Below, in pieces: positions 26,128-34,582 of a DNA stretch of 64,000 nt (the first letter of the stretch is position 1; every line of letters begins with the position of its first letter). A model generated the notes under the pieces. That model was given only the letters and a program-made list of their open reading frames with translations. It did not search any database and had not been told where the DNA came from. Source of the DNA: Limnohabitans sp. WS1. Lineage in GTDB: Bacteria > Pseudomonadota > Gammaproteobacteria > Burkholderiales > Burkholderiaceae_C. Where the stretch lies: positions 703,405-767,404 of the forward strand of contig NZ_NERU01000001.1 in assembly GCF_003063265.1 (NCBI RefSeq), written 5' to 3'. The position numbers and the translations under genes were made by a program.

Positions 26128-27275
26128 GGTAAGTCTCCTGGGGTTGATGTGACGGACGAAGAAAGGGCAGAAAAACGGGCAATCGAAAAAGCCTCGATGG
26201 GCGTGGACGAATGGCCGTGGCAAACCAGTTCGGTCAACACCTCTCCCACAGCGGGGCCGGTTTGAAAACCAGCGCCTGCGAAGCCAAAAGCGTGAATCAG
26301 GCCGGGCGTGGTCTGGCTCCAGCCAATCACCGGCTCGTGGTCTGGCAAGTAGCCTTCTGTGCCACTCCAGGTGCGGATCACATGGGCATGCCGCAAGCGG
26401 GGGAGCAATTCAACCGATCGGGCCAGCACCAGGCCAATGGCTTCGCGTGAGGGACTGGCTCGCAGATCATCGAGCGCAAAACCACGCGAGCCACCGATCA
26501 CGCAATTGCCTCTGGGTGCTTGTCTGGCGTAGATGCCACCGCCTTCGACCCCCAGGCTCAGGTTCATGAATGTGGGCAAGGGTTCGGTCACGGCCATGAC
26601 CGGGTGTGCCGAGACCATGGGCACGGATTCGTTGAATTGGGCGGCCACTTGCCCTGCCCAGGCCCCTGCACAATTGAGCAAATGGGTGCTGCCGATGCGA
26701 ACCCCCGTGTCCGTGTCCAACTCGAAACCACTCGGTGCATGAACCAGGCGCACACAAGAAGTTCTCTCCATGATCACCGCCCCTGCATCTTGCGCGGCCT
26801 TGGCAAAAGCAGGTGACACCAGCCGGGGGTTGGCGTGACCATCTTCAGCACACAAAGAACCGCCCACGATGCGTTCGCCCAGCCAGGGGTAGGTTTTGCG
26901 CAAAGCATCGCCCCCGATGATCTGCAAATCCAGGCCATGGCTTTGGCATTGATCTCGGTACGCTTGCAGCGAGGCCATGTCCGCTTCTGTTCGGGCGATC
27001 TTCAGATGTCCTGAGCGAATGTATTCGCCTTCGATCCCGATCACAGCGGGCAAGCGCCCCCAGATTTCGTGGGCTCGCTGAGACAGGGGCAGCTGCACCA
27101 GCGAGCGACCTTGGCGGCGCACGCCACCGTAGTTCACCCCGCTTGAGCGTGATCCGCACACATCCCGCTCAAGGAGCACAACCGATTTGCCGTGTCGCCT
27201 CAAAGCCAAGGCAGCAGAGGCCCCGACAATGCCGCCGCCCACAATGGCCACATCAAAGTCTTGTCGGCGGCTCAT
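26124..27275 (-). CDS. FAD-dependent amino-acid dehydrogenase subunit, DAO fold (HcnC/OoxB-like)
   Basis: A 383-residue flavoprotein: FAD motif VAIVGGGIVGASAALALRRHG at the N-terminus, acidic VVLLERD, then GVNYGGVRRQ, and a C-terminal GFAGAGFQTGPAVGEVLTEL closing the FAD site. It resembles the beta subunits of octopine/nopaline oxidases, hydrogen cyanide synthase (HcnC) and D-hydroxyproline dehydrogenase, which oxidise the C-N bond of amino-acid derivatives. The alpha and 2Fe-2S subunits are the two genes upstream. 4-bp overlaps exist on both sides. Confidence 0.83.
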   Translation of the reverse strand: MSRRQDFDVAIVGGGIVGASAALALRRHGKSVVLLERDVCGSRSSGVNYGGVRRQGRSLVQLPLSQRAHEIWGRLPAVIGIEGEYIRSGHLKIARTEADMASLQAYRDQCQSHGLDLQIIGGDALRKTYPWLGERIVGGSLCAEDGHANPRLVSPAFAKAAQDAGAVIMERTSCVRLVHAPSGFELDTDTGVRIGSTHLLNCAGAWAGQVAAQFNESVPMVSAHPVMAVTEPLPTFMNLSLGVEGGGIYARQAPRGNCVIGGSRGFALDDLRASPSREAIGLVLARSVELLPRLRHAHVIRTWSGTEGYLPDHEPVIGWSQTTPGLIHAFGFAGAGFQTGPAVGEVLTELVCHGHSSTPIEAFSIARFSALSSSVTSTPGDLP

Positions 27276-28669
27276 GCAGGCCCCTCGGTTTGGGCGCTGA
27301 AGGTGTTTTCAAAAGGAATGGGTTTGATGGGCGCTTGCCCACGCAAACGGCCCACCTGCGAGGGCGATTGCTGCGTGCAATGCGCCAGCAACTCGGCTGC
27401 GGCGCACCCACACATCCGCCCCTGGCAGCGCCCCATGCCCACACGCGAAAAAGCCTTCAAACGGTTCAACTCAAGCGCCCCTGATGCTTTGGCCGCGTTG
27501 CGAATGTCTCCGGCGGTGATCTCTTCGCAGCGGCAGATCACCACCGCATCCGAGGTCAACGCGGGCCATTGGCGCGGCTCGGGAAAGGCCTTGGTCAAGC
27601 CCGCGCCAAAAATTCTGCGTCGGGCCATCATTTTGTCCAGCGCATCGATGCGGGCTTTTTCATCTTCGCTCAGTGTCAGTCCTTGATCGCTGAGCAAGGC
27701 CCAAGCCGCCCGTTCACCAGACCATTGCGCGGCATCGGCACCCTGAATGCCCGCCCCATCACCGGCCAAGTAAACCCCTGGCACTGAGGCGCGGCCCGCG
27801 CTGTCTTTGGCAGGCAACCAGGCCCTGTCGGCCTCGTCATACGCCCATTCGCAACCCAACAAATCGGCCAACTGCGTTTCGGAGCGCAAACCGTAACCCG
27901 TGGCCACGGCATCACAAACAAGGCGGTGTTCGCCTTGTTTGTCGCGCCAGATCAACTGCTCTACCGATGCCTTGCCCAGCGCTTGCACCGGCAAGGCACC
28001 TCGGTGAATCGGCACGCCATGCGCCATCAGCCAAGCCACGTAATACACGCCTTTGGACAGCATCGATGCCTGGGCCGTCAGCTCAGGCAAAGCGCGAAGT
28101 TGATCGCTCCACTGGGCACTGTCCAAAATGGCCGCCACCTGCCCGCCCGCTTTGGCGTATTGGTAAGCCACCAAATACAGCAACGGTCCCGTGCCCGCAA
28201 AAACCACTTGGCGGCCAATGGCGCAGCCCTGAAATTTGAGCGCCACTTGGGCGCCGCCCAAGCTGAAGACGCCCGGCAGTGTCCAGCCCAGAAAGGGCAA
28301 GATCCGGTCGGTGGCTCCGGTGGCCACCAGCAAGGCCCCATAGGGCAAGACCGATGTCTTGCCCTCGTGCAGCAAATCCAGGCAAGCCGCTTGTGCATTC
28401 CACACCAAGGTGTTGGGTCGGTAATCAATGTGCGGCAACAAGTCCTGCATGGCCTGGAGCACAGCCTCGGCTTTGCCCGACTCAAACCCGTAAAGGGCCT
28501 TTGGGCTGCGCTGAAAATGTGCAGGCGGTTGGCGGTAAATCTGACCGCCGTGGCGAGCGTTTTCGTCCAGCACCACCGGGCGCAAACCTTTGCGCACCAG
28601 GGTTTGCGCAGCCAGCATGCCGGCCGGTCCTGCGCCCACGATCACAGGGGGTGACTGAAGCTTGTTCAT
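27272..28669 (-). CDS. FAD/NAD(P)-binding oxidoreductase subunit with BFD-like 2Fe-2S domain (HcnB/OoxA-like)
   Basis: A 465-residue protein with two dinucleotide-binding domains (PVIVGAGPAGMLAAQTLV at the N-terminus, VVFAGTGPLLYLVAYQYA near residue 155) and a second FAD contact, VYLAGDGAGIQGADAAQW. The C-terminal region has a BFD-type cluster site: CRCEEITAGDI, then CQGRMCGC (Cys x Cys ... Cys x4 Cys). This is the layout of the alpha subunit of heterotrimeric amino-acid/opine dehydrogenases, which passes electrons between the substrate flavin, FeS centres and the quinone pool. It overlaps its neighbours by 4 bp each. Confidence 0.83.
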   Translation of the reverse strand: MNKLQSPPVIVGAGPAGMLAAQTLVRKGLRPVVLDENARHGGQIYRQPPAHFQRSPKALYGFESGKAEAVLQAMQDLLPHIDYRPNTLVWNAQAACLDLLHEGKTSVLPYGALLVATGATDRILPFLGWTLPGVFSLGGAQVALKFQGCAIGRQVVFAGTGPLLYLVAYQYAKAGGQVAAILDSAQWSDQLRALPELTAQASMLSKGVYYVAWLMAHGVPIHRGALPVQALGKASVEQLIWRDKQGEHRLVCDAVATGYGLRSETQLADLLGCEWAYDEADRAWLPAKDSAGRASVPGVYLAGDGAGIQGADAAQWSGERAAWALLSDQGLTLSEDEKARIDALDKMMARRRIFGAGLTKAFPEPRQWPALTSDAVVICRCEEITAGDIRNAAKASGALELNRLKAFSRVGMGRCQGRMCGCAAAELLAHCTQQSPSQVGRLRGQAPIKPIPFENTFSAQTEGPA

Positions 28670-28968
28670 GTTTTCACCACCAAGCGCATCCCTGACTCAA
28701 TCAGGCGCAGACAACTGCGCAGCCGGGCACCGTCTTCTGTGGTGACCCAGCAATCCTGGCAAGCCCCCATGACACAAAACCCCGCCCGCAGGGTGCCCGA
28801 TGGATCGCTTTGGCCCAGAGCGCGATTTTGAGTCAGCAAGGCGGTCATGATGGTGTCACCCACCAACGCCTCGCACGCTTGGCCATTGAGAAAAAACCCC
28901 AGCGTCTCACGCTCGGTCTCGGCCAGTCTGACCCACAAACCTGAGCCTGCGCAAGGTTCTTGTTTCAT
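28666..28968 (-). CDS. Small 2Fe-2S ferredoxin-like subunit (HcnA-like)
   Basis: A 100-residue protein of the Fer2_4 type: a beta-grasp with GFFLNGQACEALVGDTIMTALL followed by cluster ligands in GFCVMGACQDCWV and LRSCL (C-x4-C-x2-C ... C, one more in the terminal segment). Such 100-residue subunits are the gamma component of HcnABC, opine oxidases and sarcosine-oxidase-like complexes. Together with the two flavoproteins downstream it completes the heterotrimer. Confidence 0.82.
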   Translation of the reverse strand: MKQEPCAGSGLWVRLAETERETLGFFLNGQACEALVGDTIMTALLTQNRALGQSDPSGTLRAGFCVMGACQDCWVTTEDGARLRSCLRLIESGMRLVVKT

Positions 28969-29759
28969 TTGCCACCCAACAGTATTTTGTCCAGACCATA
29001 CAGTCGGTCCAAGATGACCATCACCCCTGCGGTCAAAGCCACCATCAAAGCCGACACGGCCGCCATCAAGGGGTCGACCGACTCTGTGGCGTACATGTAC
29101 ATGCGCACGGGCAAAGTCACCGTGGCCGGAGAAGTCACAAAAATGGACATGGTCACCTCATCAAAGCTGTTGATGAAAGCCAGCAACCACCCACCCGTCA
29201 CGCCGGGCAAGATCATGGGCAATGTCACGCGCCTGAACACTGTTGCCCGACTGGCCCCCAAAGACAAAGCAGCGTGTTCACAGTGCTTGTCCATGCCCAC
29301 GGCCGCCGCCAGCACCAGGCGCAAGGCATAGGGTGTGATCACCACCACATGCGCCAACATGAGCCAATAAAAATGGCCTGTGGCCCCGATCAGCGTGAAC
29401 AGCCTCAAGATGGCCACGCCCAGCACCAAGTGCGGCACGATCAACGGCGAAAGAAACAAGGCATTGAGAGCGTCACGCCCTTTGAATTCATAGCGTGAGA
29501 TGGCCAAGCCCGCAGGCACGGCCACCAGCGTGGACAAGCTGGCTGCACCCAAGGCCAGCCACAGACTGTTCCAGAACGAAGTGACGAAATCAGGGTGCTC
29601 AAACACGGCCTTGAACCAACGCAATGAATACTCAGTGGTTGGAATCGTCAAGGTGTTTTCAGGAGTGAACGCGACCAGGCAAACCACAATCAATGGGGCC
29701 AGCATGAAGACCATCACCAGCGCATTGAACAGTTTTGCAAGCCAGCCATTCGAGGTCAT
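28965..29759 (-). CDS. ABC transporter permease, PotC-like
   Basis: A 264-residue inner-membrane protein with six predicted helices and the cytoplasmic EAA loop AALSLGASRATVFRRVTLPMI (A-x-x-LGAS..FxxVTLP). It is the second permease of the polyamine-type (MOI family) importer of this operon. It overlaps potB-like and hcnA-like genes by 4 bp each, so transport and oxidation genes are translationally coupled. Confidence 0.87.
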   Translation of the reverse strand: MTSNGWLAKLFNALVMVFMLAPLIVVCLVAFTPENTLTIPTTEYSLRWFKAVFEHPDFVTSFWNSLWLALGAASLSTLVAVPAGLAISRYEFKGRDALNALFLSPLIVPHLVLGVAILRLFTLIGATGHFYWLMLAHVVVITPYALRLVLAAAVGMDKHCEHAALSLGASRATVFRRVTLPMILPGVTGGWLLAFINSFDEVTMSIFVTSPATVTLPVRMYMYATESVDPLMAAVSALMVALTAGVMVILDRLYGLDKILLGGK

Positions 29760-30616
29760 GCCACCCCCATGGATTTTTTGTAGCGGCCTTCCAGCACGCG
29801 GTTGTAGCTGAGCATCACCAGCAAATTGGCCACCAGCAAAATCAAGGCCAAAGTGGCCCCCAGTGGCCAGTTCAATTCGTGCAGGTATTCGTCATAAACC
29901 ACAGTGGCCACCATTTTCAGACGCCTCCCCCCCAACAAACCCGGAATGGCAAAAGCACTGGCACACAAGCCAAACACGATCAGACAGCCCGACAAAATTC
30001 CGGGCATCACCTGTGGCAACACAATGCGACGCACAGCCGTCCATCGCGATGCCGACAAAGACAGCGCCGCCTGTTCGACGCCCGGGTCGAGCTTTTGCAG
30101 TGAGGTCCAGATCGGAATGATCATGAAAGGCAGCATGACGTGCACCAAGGCAATGACCACGGCCCACTCGGTGTAGAGGACTTTGAATGTGCCCAGGCCC
30201 GCAAAGCTGAAAAATTGGCTGATCACGCCACGCGGCCCCAGCAGCATGCTCCAGCCAAAGGCTCTGACCACCACAGAAATCAACAGGGGAGCCAGCACCA
30301 CCAGCAAACACACCGTGCGCCATGGGTCACGCATTCGGCTCAACACATAGGCCTCAGGCGCACCGATCAGCAGGCATGTGGCGGTCGTCACGGCAGACAC
30401 CCAAAACGTTCGCCAGAAAATTTCAAAGTAATACGGGTCGGTCAGCACCGCCACGTAATGGGCCAAGGTGTAGGCGTCTTTGACCCCCGTGTTGTAGTCA
30501 AAAACCTGGAATGACAGAATGCCCGTCATCAACAAGGGCAGCAGCAACAAACCACAAAACAGCAGCAAAGCCAGCGCTGACAGAAACCAGGGTGTCCAGC
30601 GTCCTGGTCTGCTCAT
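29756..30616 (-). CDS. ABC transporter permease, PotB-like
   Basis: A 286-residue permease beginning MSRPGRWTPWFLSALALLLF, with about six helices and the EAA loop EQAALSLSASRWTAVRRIVLP. ATG 30616 makes an ATGA overlap with the upstream ATPase gene; an open frame continues upstream, but only inside that gene. It pairs with the PotC-like protein to form the channel. Confidence 0.87.
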   Translation of the reverse strand: MSRPGRWTPWFLSALALLLFCGLLLLPLLMTGILSFQVFDYNTGVKDAYTLAHYVAVLTDPYYFEIFWRTFWVSAVTTATCLLIGAPEAYVLSRMRDPWRTVCLLVVLAPLLISVVVRAFGWSMLLGPRGVISQFFSFAGLGTFKVLYTEWAVVIALVHVMLPFMIIPIWTSLQKLDPGVEQAALSLSASRWTAVRRIVLPQVMPGILSGCLIVFGLCASAFAIPGLLGGRRLKMVATVVYDEYLHELNWPLGATLALILLVANLLVMLSYNRVLEGRYKKSMGVA

Positions 30617-31659
30617 GGCAGCACCCGCATGGCGGCATCGGACCAATCCAAACCAGTGATTTGCCCCTCGTGGAGGGGCAAACTTTCGTTGTTGGCACAG
30701 GTCACAGTCAGCAGTCCCAGCGCTGTCTCGATCTGGTAGAGCCATTGGCTACCCAGGAAAAAACGCGCCTTGACGGTCCCCTCCAGACGGCCCGTGCCGG
30801 GTGCAGCGCACTGAATTTTTTCGGGCCTCACGCTGACCATCAGCGTTTGCCCTTCGGCCCAGACGCCGCCTGCGACTGGGAGCTTCAAGCCTTGCATGTC
30901 AATGCAGCAATCACCCTCGTGGTTTTTGACTTGGCCATGCAAGAGATTGGCTTTGCCGACAAAGGTCGAAATGAAGGGGGTCTGCGGGTTTTCGTACAGC
31001 GCGTAAGGCTTGTCGATTTGTGTGACGCGCCCTGCTTGCATGACCACCACCCGGTCGCTCAGCGACATGGCTTCGGTTTGGTCGTGTGTGACCATGATGG
31101 TGGTGGTCCCCACTTTGCGCTGGATTTGCCGCAATTCAAACTGCATTTCTTCACGCAGTTTGGCGTCCAGGTTGGACAAAGGCTCGTCCAGCAACAGCAC
31201 TGGCGGCTCAATCACCAAAGCGCGTGCCAAAGCCACCCTTTGGCGTTGCCCGCCCGAGAGTTCCCGGGGGTAGCGCTGCGCCAAATCGCTCAGGTGCACC
31301 AAAGCCAAAGCCGAGGCCACGCGCTGAACACGTTCGGCCTTGGCCATGGAGCGCATCTCCAAGCCAAAACTCAGATTTTGGGCCACCGTCATGTGGGGAA
31401 ACAGCGCATAGCTTTGAAACACAATGCCCAAGCCGCGCGTGTTCGGGGCTTTGTGGGTGATGTTCTGGCCATCCAGAAAAATGTCACCTTCGCTGGCTTC
31501 TACAAAGCCGGCCATCATTTGCAGCGTGGTGGTTTTGCCGCAGCCCGAAGGCCCCAGCAGGGTGACGAACTCGCCTTTTTCAACGCTCAGGTTCACCTTG
31601 TCGACGGCGCATTGCGTGCCGTAAAACTTGGAAAGATTTGTCAGCGTCAAAAAAGACAT
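30613..31659 (-). CDS. ABC transporter ATP-binding protein, PotA-like
   Basis: A 348-residue ATPase: Walker A GPSGCGKT near residues 37-44, signature LSGGQRQR near 136-143, Walker B VLLLDEPLSNLDAK near 154-167, and the switch His in VTHDQTEAMSLSD. The last 110 residues form the TOBE-type regulatory barrel of the MOI/CUT1 subfamily. It is the first gene of the seven-gene operon. Its 5' flank (31660-31847) is shared with the divergent iclR gene and contains two palindromes that are good operator candidates. Confidence 0.88.
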   Translation of the reverse strand: MSFLTLTNLSKFYGTQCAVDKVNLSVEKGEFVTLLGPSGCGKTTTLQMMAGFVEASEGDIFLDGQNITHKAPNTRGLGIVFQSYALFPHMTVAQNLSFGLEMRSMAKAERVQRVASALALVHLSDLAQRYPRELSGGQRQRVALARALVIEPPVLLLDEPLSNLDAKLREEMQFELRQIQRKVGTTTIMVTHDQTEAMSLSDRVVVMQAGRVTQIDKPYALYENPQTPFISTFVGKANLLHGQVKNHEGDCCIDMQGLKLPVAGGVWAEGQTLMVSVRPEKIQCAAPGTGRLEGTVKARFFLGSQWLYQIETALGLLTVTCANNESLPLHEGQITGLDWSDAAMRVLP

Positions 31660-31764
31660 TCACCACACTCCTGTGCCCGCTGGCCTGGCTTTGGCCTTTG
31701 CAAATATGGACGACGGACATTGACAAATGGTGTTTGAATCAGGCGATGGCGTCAACAGGGTATT

Positions 31765-31775
31765 TCATTAAATGA
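31765..31775. promoter_or_regulatory. Palindrome in the iclR/operon intergenic region
   Basis: TCATTAAATGA is a perfect 11-bp palindrome in an otherwise AT-rich 188-bp divergent promoter region. It may be a half of a multi-site IclR operator or overlap a promoter. Confidence 0.35.
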
Positions 31776-31786
31776 TAAAAGTATTT

Positions 31787-31813
31787 ATTTAATTCCATTC
31801 AGTCGAATTAAAT
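31787..31813. promoter_or_regulatory. Candidate IclR-type operator
   Basis: Perfect 9-bp inverted repeat: ATTTAATTC (31787-31795), a 9-bp spacer, then GAATTAAAT (31805-31813). It is 34 bp upstream of the iclR start and about 130 bp upstream of the potA-like start, a position suited to autoregulation and control of the divergent operon. Confidence 0.5.
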
Positions 31814-31847
31814 TCATAAAATTTCTTCAAAACTTCGGATCATCAAC

Positions 31848-32672
31848 ATGACAACACCACAAATGGGATCAGGCGTGCTCGAACGCGCCTTCGCCATCAT
31901 TGGCCATTTGTCCCAAGCCCAGCGCGAGGGTGCACGGGTGACGCAAATTGCCAAAGACATCGGTTTGACGCAAGCCACGGTTCACCGCACTTTGCAGGCG
32001 CTGATTGCCCAAAACGTGGTGGAGCAAGATGAGCGGACCAAGCACTACCGCTTGAGCATTGAGTTTTTTGTACTGGCCGCACGCGCTGGCAATCCATCGC
32101 ATTTGCGCGACCTGTGCCGTCCATTGCTGCTGCGTCTGTCGGCCAGTTTGGGTGACACCCTTTTCTTATTGGCCCGCAGCGGGTTCGATGCGGTGTGCAT
32201 TGACCGCAGCGAAGGCCCTTTTCCCATTCGGTCGTTCACGGGCGACATTGGCGGGCGTGTGGCCTTGGGGGTTGGGCAGGGCAGTTTGGCCATTCTGGCT
32301 TTTTTGCCCGAGGCCGAACGCGAAGAAGTGATCCGATTCAATGTGCCCCGTGTTCGCGAACTGGGCACACTCGATGAGGTGTACCTCAGGACCGAAATTG
32401 ACCGGGTTCGGGCCCAAGGTTATGCCGACACCAACTCGGGTTTGCTCGAAGGCATGGCCGGTGTGGCGGTCCCTGTTTGTGACCGCGATGGCCACGCGGT
32501 GGCGGCCATTAGCGTCGGAACGATTTCAGCTCGCCTGAACGATCAGCGGCTGCCCACTGTGGTGGAGTTGCTCAAAAAGGAGGCACAACGTGTTTCCCCG
32601 CACATCAACCCCTTTGACCCCACATTGCGCAGGCCGCTGTCTTGTCTTGCGGCCTGGATGCCCAATGGCTGA
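31848..32672 (+). CDS. IclR family transcriptional regulator
   Basis: A 274-residue regulator: N-terminal winged helix-turn-helix (VLERAFAIIGHL, then TQIAKDIGLTQATVHRTLQAL at about 31-51) and a C-terminal GAF-like effector domain with the IclR pattern GRVALGVGQGSLAILAFLPE and TNSGLLEGMAGVAVPV. It is divergent from the seven-gene transport/dehydrogenase operon and is the obvious candidate to control it in response to the imported compound. Its 3' end is convergent with the liv operon. Confidence 0.88.
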   Translation: MTTPQMGSGVLERAFAIIGHLSQAQREGARVTQIAKDIGLTQATVHRTLQALIAQNVVEQDERTKHYRLSIEFFVLAARAGNPSHLRDLCRPLLLRLSASLGDTLFLLARSGFDAVCIDRSEGPFPIRSFTGDIGGRVALGVGQGSLAILAFLPEAEREEVIRFNVPRVRELGTLDEVYLRTEIDRVRAQGYADTNSGLLEGMAGVAVPVCDRDGHAVAAISVGTISARLNDQRLPTVVELLKKEAQRVSPHINPFDPTLRRPLSCLAAWMPNG

Positions 32673-32697
32673 ATGAGGAATCTGTGGGATGGATCGC

Positions 32698-33657
32698 TTA
32701 CAGCGGCTTTTTGAGCCAGTGGGCAATTTCACCCACAATGCCGCGGCGAAAAGCCAGCACGCAAATCACAAAAATCACACCCTGGATGATGGTGACCCAT
32801 GCACCCAACTGGGCCAGGTAGTTTTGCATGCTCACGATCACAGCCGCACCCACCACCGGGCCAAACAAGGTGCCCAAGCCACCCACCAGCGTCATCAGCA
32901 CCACCTCGCCCGACATGGACCAGTGCACGTCTGTCAGCGAAGCCAACTGGAACACCAGCGACTTGGTGGCACCGGCCGTACCCGCCAATGCGCCAGAGAT
33001 GACGAAGGCAATCAGCTTGTAGAGGTCGGTGTCGTAGCCCAGCGAAATGGCGCGGTCCTGGTTCTCGCGAATCGCTTTGAGGATCTGGCCAAAGGGCGAG
33101 TGCACGATGCGCCAGATGAAGGCAAAGCCTGCCAAAAAGATGGCCAGCACAAACATGTACATGGCGCTGTTTTGTTCCAGGTCAAAAACGCCAAACAGCT
33201 TGCCCCGGGGCACGCTCTGGATGCCGTCTTCACCGCCCGTGAACGGGGTTTGCAGGTAAAAGAAAAACACCATTTGCGAGAACGCCAAGGTGATCATCGC
33301 AAAGTAAATGCCTTGCCTGCGGATGGCCAGCATGCCCGTGACCAGGGCCAGCACACCTGAGCACGCCGTGGCGAACAACACCGCCAATTCGGGGTTCCAG
33401 CCCCAGACCTTGGCGGCGTGCGCAGCGGCATAACCGGCAGTGCCCAAAAACATGGCGTGGCCAAAAGACAGCAAGCCACCAAAGCCGATCAACAAGTTGA
33501 AGGCGCAGGCAAACAAGGCAAAGCACATGACCTTCATCAGGAAGATCGGGTAGACCCAGATGGGCGCGATGACCAGCACCAGCACCATGATGGCAAAGGC
33601 CACCCACTGGTGCGTGAACGACTGGGTCTTGAAAGAGGGCGTCGAGACTGTGGTCAT
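32698..33657 (-). CDS. Branched-chain amino acid-type ABC transporter permease LivM
   Basis: A 319-residue inner-membrane permease with about 9-10 helices. LivM features are the LLIGFGGLLSFGHAMFLGTAGYAAAH and GGLGTLFGPVVGAAVIV segments and the EAA-like loop KAIRENQDRAISLGYD. It is the last gene of the five-gene operon livG-livF-livK-livH-livM, 4 bp after livH. The basic C-terminus (FRRGIVGEIAHWLKKPL) is cytoplasmic. Confidence 0.9.
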   Translation of the reverse strand: MTTVSTPSFKTQSFTHQWVAFAIMVLVLVIAPIWVYPIFLMKVMCFALFACAFNLLIGFGGLLSFGHAMFLGTAGYAAAHAAKVWGWNPELAVLFATACSGVLALVTGMLAIRRQGIYFAMITLAFSQMVFFFYLQTPFTGGEDGIQSVPRGKLFGVFDLEQNSAMYMFVLAIFLAGFAFIWRIVHSPFGQILKAIRENQDRAISLGYDTDLYKLIAFVISGALAGTAGATKSLVFQLASLTDVHWSMSGEVVLMTLVGGLGTLFGPVVGAAVIVSMQNYLAQLGAWVTIIQGVIFVICVLAFRRGIVGEIAHWLKKPL

Positions 33658-33661
33658 GGTC

Positions 33662-34546
33662 TTACTTCTGGGTGCCGAACAACCCGGCAGGCTTGATCAG
33701 GAGAACAATGGTCATGATGATGAAAATCACCGTGCTGGAAGCTTCGGGGTAGAACACCTTGGTCAGGCCTTCGATCAAGCCCAGGCCAAAACCCGTGAGG
33801 ATGGCGCCCATGATGGAGCCCATGCCGCCAATCACCACCACCGCAAACACCACGATGATGATGTCCGCACCCATGGTGGGGTTGACCTGGTAGACGGGGG
33901 CGGCCATGACACCGGCAAAGGCCGCCAGACCCACGCCAAAACCATAGGTCAGCGTGATCATGCGTGGCACGTTGATGCCGAAGGCTTGGACCAGGCTGGG
34001 GTTTTCGGTCGCAGCACGCAGATAGGCCCCCAGTTTGGTGCGCTCAATCACGTACCAAGTGGACAGGCACACCACCAGCGAAGCCACGATGACCCAGGCG
34101 CGGTATTTGGGCAAGAACATGAAGCCCGTGTTGTAGGCCCCCTGGAAGATCTCGGGCACCGGATAAGGCATGCCCGATGAACCGAATTCGTGACGGAACA
34201 AACCCTGGATGATGAGTGCCAGTCCGAAAGTCAGCAGCAAGCCATACAAATGGTCCAGCTTGTAGAGCCGCTTGAGCATGGTGCGCTCAATCACCATGCC
34301 GGTCGCGCCCACCAAAATCGGTGTGACGATGAGCGAGACCCAGTAATTGATGCCCAATTTGGTGAGCGAAAGGTAGGCCACAAAAGCGCCCAGCATGTAC
34401 TGGGCGCCGTGGGTGAAGTTGATGATGTTCAGCAAGCCGAAAATCACGGCAAGACCCAGTGAGAGCAGCGCGTAAAAAGAGCCGTTGATCAGCCCGATCA
34501 GCAATTGCCCGAACAGGGCTTGCGAGGGAATGCCAAAGATTTCCAT
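33662..34546 (-). CDS. Branched-chain amino acid-type ABC transporter permease LivH
   Basis: A 294-residue permease: LINGSFYALLSLGLAVIFGLLNIINFTHG at the N-terminus and GGMGSIMGAILTGFGLGLIEGL near the C-terminus are the LivH hallmarks. The cytoplasmic loop RAATENPSLVQAFGINV contacts the ATPase. It lies 36 bp after livK. Confidence 0.9.
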   Translation of the reverse strand: MEIFGIPSQALFGQLLIGLINGSFYALLSLGLAVIFGLLNIINFTHGAQYMLGAFVAYLSLTKLGINYWVSLIVTPILVGATGMVIERTMLKRLYKLDHLYGLLLTFGLALIIQGLFRHEFGSSGMPYPVPEIFQGAYNTGFMFLPKYRAWVIVASLVVCLSTWYVIERTKLGAYLRAATENPSLVQAFGINVPRMITLTYGFGVGLAAFAGVMAAPVYQVNPTMGADIIIVVFAVVVIGGMGSIMGAILTGFGLGLIEGLTKVFYPEASSTVIFIIMTIVLLIKPAGLFGTQK

Positions 34547-34582
34547 GGTGATGTATCGACTTGCTTGAACGAAGGGCAGGGA

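Noticed and set aside
25054..31659. Assignment as a true hydrogen cyanide synthase operon
   Set aside because: The three subunits are HcnABC-like, but the linked polyamine-type importer and IclR regulator fit amino-acid or opine catabolism better, and sequence alone cannot separate these related complexes.
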